Source: Ganoderma boninense
Taxonomy: Eukaryota; Basidiomycota; Agaricomycetes; Polyporales; Polyporaceae
Direction of reading: 5' to 3'
Assembly (NCBI GenBank): GCA_002900995.3
Contig: CM035310.1
Coordinates: 2,506,295 to 2,570,294 of the forward strand
Length of the DNA stretch: 64,000 nt
Shown here piece by piece: positions 57,260-64,000 of the stretch (position 1 is the stretch's first letter; the number at the start of each line of letters is the position of its first letter). The translations under genes were made by a program, and so were the position numbers. Below the pieces are notes generated by a model that saw only the letters and a list, made by a program, of their open reading frames with translations, was not told the DNA's origin and searched no databases.

Positions 57260-57616
57260 ATGTCTGCTCGCGGAAGTCAGAAAAGGTCGCGCACAGAAGA
57301 AGACGAGGATGATCTTCCACCCGCTAAGCGCGAACCTGACCAGGACGATCCACAAAGCCTTGCAGCCGGGGCTCCGAGTCCGGCACTGGGCGGACCGGCC
57401 GGCGGACAAGCAGACGCGCAAGTAGACCATGGCGGACCAGCTTTCGAGAAGGACGAGGAGTTCTGGTTCAGTGACGGCACGGTCATATTCATCGCGCGTG
57501 ATACCGAGTTTCGAGTCTACAAGGGCGTGCTGGCCGAGCTCTCCGCCGTTTTCAAGGCTCTCTTCGCCATCAGGAGAGCCCTTTTCGGCACCTGTCTTCG
57601 GGTAGTCCTGAGCTGA
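57260..57616 (+). pseudogene. BTB/POZ paralog 3, truncated after the first half of the BTB domain
   Basis: The ATG at 57260 gives MSARGSQKRSRTEEDEDDLP, then AKREPDQDDPQSLAAGAPSP and the BTB strands FWFSDGTVIFIARDTEFRVY and KGVLAELSAVFKALFA, close to paralogs 1 and 2. After residue 103 homology stops and the frame ends at a TGA in 57614-57616. The helical C-terminal half of about 250 residues present in paralog 1 is missing, and no trace of it is seen downstream. This is a 5' gene fragment left by a partial duplication or deletion; a short protein could still be made. Confidence 0.75.
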
Positions 57617-58369
57617 CGGTGTAGCATGCTATAGATCAAGTTGGTCAATGTAGGTCCGCCTGGTGCTATAAAGCCCCGCATTGTGCCCATGCCCAATTAT
57701 ACTCACCCGAACCATAGCTTGTGGCAAATCGAAAGGTCACCGCGCAAGAGGGCGACCGTGCCAAGCTGGGGTTTGCCGCTCAAGCTTTCACCGTTTGGAT
57801 TCCACTGCCGGCGCGATGTTCCCTGATCCCATGTTGAGATTGAGTATGTACATATGGGTCAATTGGAGGGTAAAAATGACATAGCTAGTCGGATCGTGCT
57901 ACTGAATAAACAAGGACAGCGAGGGGGACTCAGATACGGAGCGGTGCAAGGACAATCGGAACTTGAAGTGAGTGTGTTGGAGGAGAGGCCCTGGTGTTCG
58001 ACTCGGAGTCATGGACCCGTATGCGACATCTGCGTACTCGAACAGAATGGCGAGAGTCACGACAACGTGATAAAGCAGGTGGAAAGGCAGCGCGGCGTGA
58101 TGAGGGTGTGACTTGGAGATGGAAGGATGAACGTACAAGGCTGGTCCCGGTCCAAGTGGTGGAGGATGAGCAAGTCAGTTCCTCACGAGGCTAGGCGGAC
58201 GGAAATAAAGGACATACCGAGCAGAAAAGGTTCGTTGTCGCTTAGATCAACGTTGGTACTGGTAAAGACGGTAATGGTGTGGGCGTCGTAGCGGTCTGGA
58301 AGGAAGAGCATTAGCCGGGGATGATACAAGTGGGGCCAATAGATAACTTACGAATGATCTGATGGTGGA
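57617..58369. other. Intergenic region
   Basis: Between the BTB fragment and the transposase 3' end. A minus-strand fragment near 58200-58300 (YDAHTITVFTSTNVDLSDNE) follows the transposase stop and could be a lost last exon or unrelated sequence. Confidence 0.35.
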
Positions 58370-59709
58370 CTAAGTGGACGCTGCCAGCGAGGAGAATGTG
58401 TGGAAATCGAGGTAGCGGTTGAACAAGAAGTCGATTGGCTCATCGAGGACGTTTTGACTGGTCCATTCAGGGTCGATGGCATCTCGACCAAACTTAGGGA
58501 TGAGATGACATGACTGAAGAAGGTTGCTTGCGGGTGTAATAGAAACAGCCCGGGCATTGCGTCGAGTGGAGTGTGAGGTTGGGGGGAGGCCGGTAATAAT
58601 GTTGGGGTTGCGAAATGGTCGGAACCATCGAACATACATGAATGGTTGCTGAGGGTAACCGAAGCCAAGGGGAAATCGAAAGATTACGCATACTTGTCCC
58701 GCACGGAGTCCTATAGACAGATGTCATGGATGATATGGAAACCAGGGTACAGCAACTCACCTTTCATGCCACCTTCCCTGCGATATAGCTCCTGGTCATC
58801 GTAGAAGAGACCGCAGTCAAAGTGCTCTTGAACAGCTTGGCGATCACGAAGTCGTGGAATAGAAGGAGCGGCACGCAGCTTGCAAATGCGCTTGTTGTTC
58901 GCGATATGGATAGTGGACGGCCAAAGGATGTTGATGGAGTGGTAGACATCAATGAGCGCAGCAGAATGAACGGGTGGCAAGTGAGGATACTCGGTCGTGA
59001 GGTAGAGGTTGACTTGAGGTAGAAAATTGACGGCCGCGTACTTGTGGACGTCAGTCAGTTCTGCGAGGGTGATGCGGACAGAGGGAGTGAGAGGGAGTTG
59101 GTAAGCGCGGGAGACGTTCAAGTGCAGCAGTTGTTGAAGCGCCATCACATCCTCGGGGTCTGTAAGGTCAGCGTCTGCGTTGTTGTCTTGCCCCTCATCC
59201 TCATCCTCCGACTCTTCATTAGTACCACCTTGCTGATCCGACCCTGAACCTCGAAGAGCCCCAGCTACGTCGTCCGCGGCGATCTCCTTCGCAAGCTCAT
59301 CTTCAACCCAAGCCAGATATGACGTCTGGCGAGCAATCGCCTCTCGCCGCTGCAACCACGTCGTCATCTGGGCAAAATCCTCGCGTTTGCTGCTCGCCCG
59401 GTACGCCTGCTTGGCAAGATCGATGTGGAGTCGCTCTGAGGTCTCGGTGTTGAAGCCATCCAGACAGCTGACCTGGTAGATGGCGTCGACGTAATGGAGA
59501 AGAGAGTGGAGCTTAGGTATGTTGAAGTGCTTTCTGATCCCGAGTCTCGTAAATGCATCCTTGTGCTTGTGGAAGTCATCGAGGGCCTTCTTCATGCGTG
59601 TAAGTGTCGTTTCGGAGTGGACTTCATACTGGGCATAGTACACGAAGTCCAGGAGGGCTCGCACGGCCGCCAGTGTGTCCGAGTCGGTTTGCCCGATGAG
59701 AAGCCCCAC

Positions 59710-59821
59710 TGTCATGAACAGGCATTACGAGCTACATATATAGTACCAGCCAAGTGTCAAGCCAAGCTTGACATTGCGTCCTTTTGGCGTAGCTGGTTCA
59801 GCGGCTGGTCTGTTCCTAACA
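59710..59821. repeat. Left LTR of the TRIM
   Basis: 112 bp, TG...CA, matching the right copy along its whole length by eye. It includes an inverted CCAAGCTTGACA/TGTCAAG-type word pair. Confidence 0.93.
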
Positions 59822-60094
59822 TAATGTCAAGCTTCCAGCAGTCGACGGTTCGACTCCCCTTCTGGCAGAATCTTTGTTGTCTAGATTTGTCATTGGCTGT
59901 GACGTGACTTGGGATGTCACAAGGTCACATGCATGCTTGGCTGTGACAAATAGAGACAAAGAGCAGGATAGGGGTCCTTCCGAACCGGTCAAAGACTGTC
60001 AAGGCTCTGGACCGTCCTGAAGTGGGCGGCTAACCCTTGGGGCCACTAGTATATCTAGTTCCACGTGAGGACACGTGCCTTGGAAGGGGGGTAA

Positions 60095-60206
60095 TGTCAT
60101 GAACAGGCATTACGAGCTACATATATAGTACCAGCCAAGTGTCAAGCCAAGCTTGACATTGCGTCCTTTTGGCGTAGCTGGTTCAGCGGCTGGTCTGTTC
60201 CTAACA
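60095..60206. repeat. Right LTR of the TRIM
   Basis: 112 bp direct copy of the left LTR, preceded by the polypurine tract and followed by the CCCAC target duplication. Confidence 0.93.
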
Positions 60207-62215
60207 CCCACGAGGACCTTCTCGATCTCTTTGGCTTCACCCCCAGTCCATTGAGTGATAATAGAAATGCCGCGTCGGAAATGGCGGAGTCCATGAGCGT
60301 CGGGCAGGATCGCGAAGCGATCATCTAGGTTGTCCTTCCCGACAATCTTCTGTGTCCACTTGACGAGGTGGTCCTTCACAACGCCTTTGTGCAGCTGGTG
60401 AAGAATGTCTGGGGTTATGCAGGCAAAAATGTCCGTGTGCGGCAAGTCAGCCCGGAAGGGGTGGTACACAGGGCGTAATCCCTGTTCGGTGAACTTGAGA
60501 GGGTCCTGGCCAGCCTCCGCCTGGCGTAATGTCTCTACCGTCTCGGATTGGGATCGGAGGGGATGCTCTTCAGGAGAACCACGTTGCTTGCGTGGAACGA
60601 TACAGCGAGGACAGCGGTTCTCTTTGCAGCATGCGATAAGGCACTGCTCGGGATGGTCGGCGATGTAGGCTGCGAGAATGGGGTAGGCGCGGCGAATCTG
60701 TCCATCAGCGCATGCGACTAGGATGCCATTCTTGCCAGCTTGGACGAGGGGAGCGAGGATTTTAGCCATGCAGGTGTGGAAGAGTCGGTAGATCGCCTCA
60801 GAGCGAGTTGACTTTGAGAAGCAAGACAACTTGGAGACAGGGATGTATCTGAGCAGGAGGAAGGCATGGGCAGATGGCTTACGACGGACTGACTTGTCGA
60901 TGTTCCCAATGGTCAGGTAGACGGGCCATGCCGTCTTGTCTCCCCACAAGATGGTGAGATTCGTCTTATCTGACGCGAGGAGAAGCGGACACATGACAGC
61001 ACCTGGCGGCAGTCGTCCCTGATTTGGAGGCATGTTGTTCGGTGCATGCAGAAATACTCAAAGACATGGCCACTCACTTGAATGTTCCACCACCAGTCTG
61101 CCGTGTTCATCTCCCCGTAGAAGCGGATACCTCCTCGCCGTACACGCACTGGAGCATATGCCAAGAAGTCCTTGAAGGCCGGATTCCCCAGAAGCTCCCG
61201 CGCAAGCTCTACAGGATCTCGTCGCCAGAGTTCCAGCTCTTCGGTAAGCTTCTCCCCATTTGGTCCAGTGCGATTGCCGGTGACCGTGATTACATCGTAG
61301 ACCCATTGCGCACCTGTCGGCAGCTGGTCGATTTTCTTCAAAAACGCCTTCTTGTTCTTGAATGTGAGTTTTGTTCGGTTGCGAGTCTGCCAGAGTTATA
61401 TAATCAGCATATCTGGCAGACTGAAGCTGATCATCCCTGATGTATGTGGAGGCTAGTGCTTACGATAGGCAGTTTGCAGAACTTGTCGATTCCTCCTTGA
61501 GTCGTTGACTCCATAAGCCAGTCTGCAAGCTCCCACTCTTCCTTATCGGCGAAGGGAAAGTGAGGGGATTGCCCCTTCGCGATGTGCTCTGTATGCAGAG
61601 CCTCAAAGTATGTCGTTCCTTCGCCTACGCTCTCTGCAACCTGACCTGGAAATGACTCATAGACCCAGGGTGAAGTGATTGAGTCTTCATCCTCCACTTC
61701 TTCAACAGTGACACAGCGACGTTTGGTGGGGATAGGGGATGGGGATGGAATAGGGGAGGATGGCGATGATGGGTCAAGATGAGAGCCATGGAATGTGGGT
61801 GTGAAATCGTCTAGCAAAGGATCCTCTCGTAGAGGATTGGCATGGCCCGATGAGGTTTCTGTAAGTGATGTTGCCTGGAGGGATGAAAGATTGTCGTAGT
61901 AAAGCTGACAGAGTTTCGCATTCCCCAGATGCCGGCTTAGTGCACCGGATGTGTCGAAATAATTGGAGCAAGCAAGGCATTGTGGATGCCCAGACATCGG
62001 TAGGGAGGAGCCAGAAGGGAGTATAAATCGCAGTTACGGTACGCAAGGGATGGAGGCCTTGTTCAGTGCAAACTGGGAGACGGTGCTGACTTAGACGTTT
62101 CCGCTACACTAGGGGAGACCGTGGTCCGGCGACTGCCGGAAGCAATTTCTGCTCTGTCCTCCGGCAGGCAACCTCTCCTTATCTCACACCACCACCGTGC
62201 TCACCGGGCAGCAAT

Positions 62216-64000
62216 ATGCAGCCTGCATCCCAGAATCGGGCCTCTACTCGCACTCGACGTCGCACCACCCGTGGTCAAGCATACGGTAAGACTGGGACCG
62301 TTCTATCGTTTTAATAGACATACAACCTGAAATTTTTCATGACCGTAGACGAAGAGCAGGCACAAATTATGAACACAACTCTTTCAGGGCAAAACTACCA
62401 ACATACCCAGCTGAATAACGAGAACAGTGCTGGTGAGTTCATCCGACCTCTACTTGATATAAACTTATCTTTCACTTGCACGGCTCTCTGCCCATGCGTA
62501 CTTGTTCAACATCAACAGTCCTGATACCTCAAGAAGTAAGACCTCTACACTTCGAGTTTCCTAGCATAAACACTTACTATGTATCCAGTTCACTTTCCAT
62601 ACGCAGGAGAAGAATCGGACCAGTCAAAAGAGCCAGAACCGCATCAATCTTACGGCCAAGCCGGACGGAATTCCACGCGCTCCCGCCAACAAGGTGGCTG
62701 GCCAGAGGCAGTCGTCGTGCGCGGGCAGCGCAAACGAGGTGAGTGCATTGTAATGACTCACGATATTGATTCATAATCTCCCGCCACGCCATGGTGATTT
62801 TTAGCATACACCACGTCGTTTGTCTGCCCATGCTGCAGCCCAATTGGCGAGTGTACGCAACCCATTCATAGGTCCCTCAACTGGCCCAAGCCGGAACATG
62901 ACGGGTAAGTACCAGTCCGTCATCACTGTTTCTCGCTGTTGAGTCCACAGGGTATAGGCCCCGCTGCGGCGCCCTCACCAATGTTCTCCCTGTCAACCTT
63001 CGTAGGCCAGAACACACAGGCTTTTGAGCCGCCAGCGTCTTTTCAAGCCCAGCAGCTCTTTAGGGTGGCTAGCCACCCTGCGCACATGGGATACAACGAT
63101 GAGATGCACCCTAATCCGCATCTTACCATGGTCGACGCCCTGGTTACTACCCCAGTGTCCCGTCCCTCCAATGCCACTGACCCTCTTGACGACTACGATG
63201 ATGACAGACTGCCCCCGGCCCCTCGTTTACGGCGCATTCATCATGCAGTTGTCAGTTCTGATGAGGAGGATGAGGCTGACGAGACTAATGCTGAAATGGA
63301 GTACGGGTCGGGCTTCGACGTGCAACCTACATTCACCGGTGTGCCCATTCCCATTGTCTATCTTGATCGTGTCTCACTCACATGGACTTAGCCATACTTA
63401 ATCAAGCAACCGACAACAACAACTTGTACTCATTCGAGGACAGTGCACGTGCTACCTCTAACCACTTCAGCGATCTCACCAACACCACGCACCCCTCGCT
63501 GGCCCTGGACCACGATGCTCTTCAAGTTGCTCCATCTCAGACACTCCACCGGCGGCCGCGTTCCGTCACAGATGAAGACGTGAATCTGCCACCCTCCCAG
63601 CGGCTGCGTCTTGAGTATGGTGCCACTGCAGCTGCTGAGGACAACTACGCTGAGCAGCAGCACTCGAACGAGAGCGAGAACGATATCTCCGTCTATCCTG
63701 AGACCCCGCTCATCAACACGCTGTCAGCCCCCCTTGTCGCCAATCAGGTGACACCGTCAACCCGGAAAGACCGCAAGGGTGACTGTGACGCTTCTTTGCA
63801 GGAGATTTTAGATGATGCGTCTGTCCTGTTCAAGTGTAGAATGACCTCAGAGGACGCCTATCCCGATATTCTCAAGGCTCGAACGTGGGCAAAGGCTGCA
63901 ATCACGCAGGCAGCCATGGAACATGGAGTGATCATCACTCCTGATGCCAGCATCACGCATTTGGTCAGTCCTTGCGCGTCATAATCTTGCCTGACCCGTC
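62216..64000 (+). CDS. Plavaka-associated protein (DUF6532-like companion), partial at the right edge
   Basis: The gene begins at ATG 62216 (MQPASQNRASTRTRRRTTRG) 218 bp from, and divergent to, the transposase start. Short exons separated by GT-AG introns follow (for example near 62345-62432 with EEQAQIMNTTLSGQNYQ, and near 62587-62740 with YPVHFPYAGEESDQSKEPEP), then a long exon with acidic low-complexity sequence (SSDEEDEADETNAEMEYGSG) and, from about 63400, SRKDRK-like basic and acidic tracts leading to LQEILDDASVLFKCRMTSED and ARTWAKAAITQAAMEHGV. A frame stop at 63984 probably lies in an intron that starts at a GTCAGT near 63963. This style (disordered N-terminus, then a helical domain) resembles the DUF6532 proteins that often sit beside such transposases; the main domain would lie beyond the window. 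Confidence 0.55.

Larger units (their letters stand above)
59710..60206. mobile_element. TRIM: LTR retrotransposon in miniature inside the transposase gene
   Basis: Two direct repeats of 112 bp (59710-59821 and 60095-60206) both start TGTCATGAACAGG and end GTTCCTAACA, so they have LTR-type TG...CA ends and look identical. The element is flanked by the 5-bp direct repeat CCCAC (59705-59709 and 60207-60211), a retroviral-integrase-type target duplication. The internal 273 bp has no coding capacity. A polypurine tract, GGAAGGGGGG, lies just before the right LTR. The element must have used proteins of a full-length relative. Identical LTRs point to a recent insertion. Confidence 0.95.
58370..61997 (-). 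mobile_element. Plavaka-type transposase gene, split by a TRIM insertion
   Basis: Large DNA transposase of the Plavaka group that is abundant in basidiomycetes. From the minus-strand ATG at 61995-61997 it has a C2H2-like zinc finger (CLACSNYFDTSGALSRH then LGNAKLC), an acidic linker, and the helix FADKEEWELADWLMESTTQ. After introns near 61400 and 61050 the core follows: DPVELARELLGNPAFKDFLA, YGEMNTADWWWNIQV, PLLLASDKTNLTILWGDKTA, WPVYLTIGNIDKSVRRKPSA, ITPDILHQLHKGVVKDHLVK. The part after the insertion continues with LLIGQTDSDTLAAVRALLDF, IPKLHSLLHYVDAIYQVSCL, an acidic tract and the C-terminal YVRWFRPFRNPNIITGL, CHLIPKFGRDAIDPEW and NVLDEPIDFLFNRYLDFHTF. The 497-bp TRIM at 59710-60206 interrupts the frame, so the gene is probably inactive unless the insert is tolerated. 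Apart from the insertion the frame is well kept. Confidence 0.9.

Noticed and set aside
59785..59875. Possible tRNA (TAGCTGGTTCAGCGG and GGTTCGACTCC words)
   Set aside because: The T stem does not pair, there is no acceptor stem, and the first half belongs to the LTR of the TRIM. It could be a tRNA-derived or tRNA-like primer region, but not a tRNA gene.
1..64000. CRISPR arrays, bacterial operons or prophage
   Set aside because: No regularly spaced repeats were seen, and gene structure with short spliceosomal introns is fungal.

Overview
The window reads as nuclear DNA of a basidiomycete fungus, most likely a wood-decay agaricomycete (Polyporales-like). The reasons are: many 50-70 nt GT-AG introns, GC-rich coding sequence, and protein families typical of that group (DUF6533 and DUF7702-like membrane proteins, a fungal sesquiterpene synthase, BTB/POZ paralogs, a P450, a Plavaka-type transposase, a basidiomycete-style Ty3/gypsy element). 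All family calls come from reading motifs and from memory of the families; no search was run. GTG or TTG starts were not accepted; CDS starts are ATG, and exon edges are given only where splice signals and frame agree.

0-17 kb holds single-copy style genes: the 5' end of an unknown gene (-), an RluA-type pseudouridine synthase (+), an unusually AT-rich DUF6533 membrane gene (+), a small NTF2-like gene (+), a sesquiterpene synthase (-) with a predicted C-terminal membrane tail, about 3 kb without a supportable gene, an F-box/WD40/UIM protein resembling Ufo1 (-), and the Arp2/3 subunit ARPC5 (-). 17-27 kb is a local duplication block: three tandem 7-TM paralogs (19.7, 21.9 and 25.9 kb, all +), interleaved with two copies of a second uncharacterised family (17.5 kb + and 24.4 kb -). 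The third 7-TM copy has a frameshifted C-terminus.

27-40 kb is gene-poor. It holds a clean 372-bp MITE with mariner-type ends and TA duplication (28.8-29.2 kb), simple repeats, a small two-TM protein (33.4-34.2 kb, -), two low-complexity coiled-coil genes and a tRNA-Val(UAC) (39.1 kb, -). 40.4-43.0 kb is a cytochrome P450. 43.4-46.3 kb carries an intact BTB gene and a frameshifted BTB pseudogene; a truncated third copy lies at 57.3 kb.

46-64 kb is dominated by mobile DNA: a possible 1.1-kb inverted-repeat element, a heavily decayed Ty3/gypsy element (-, about 49.5-56.2 kb) with remnants of gag, protease, reverse transcriptase and integrase and a candidate LTR, and a Plavaka-type transposase (-, 58.4-62.0 kb). 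The transposase is split by a 497-bp LTR miniature element (TRIM) with identical-length 112-bp LTRs, a polypurine tract and a 5-bp target duplication. A divergent, partial gene (62.2 kb to the end, +) resembles the companion gene often found beside such transposases.
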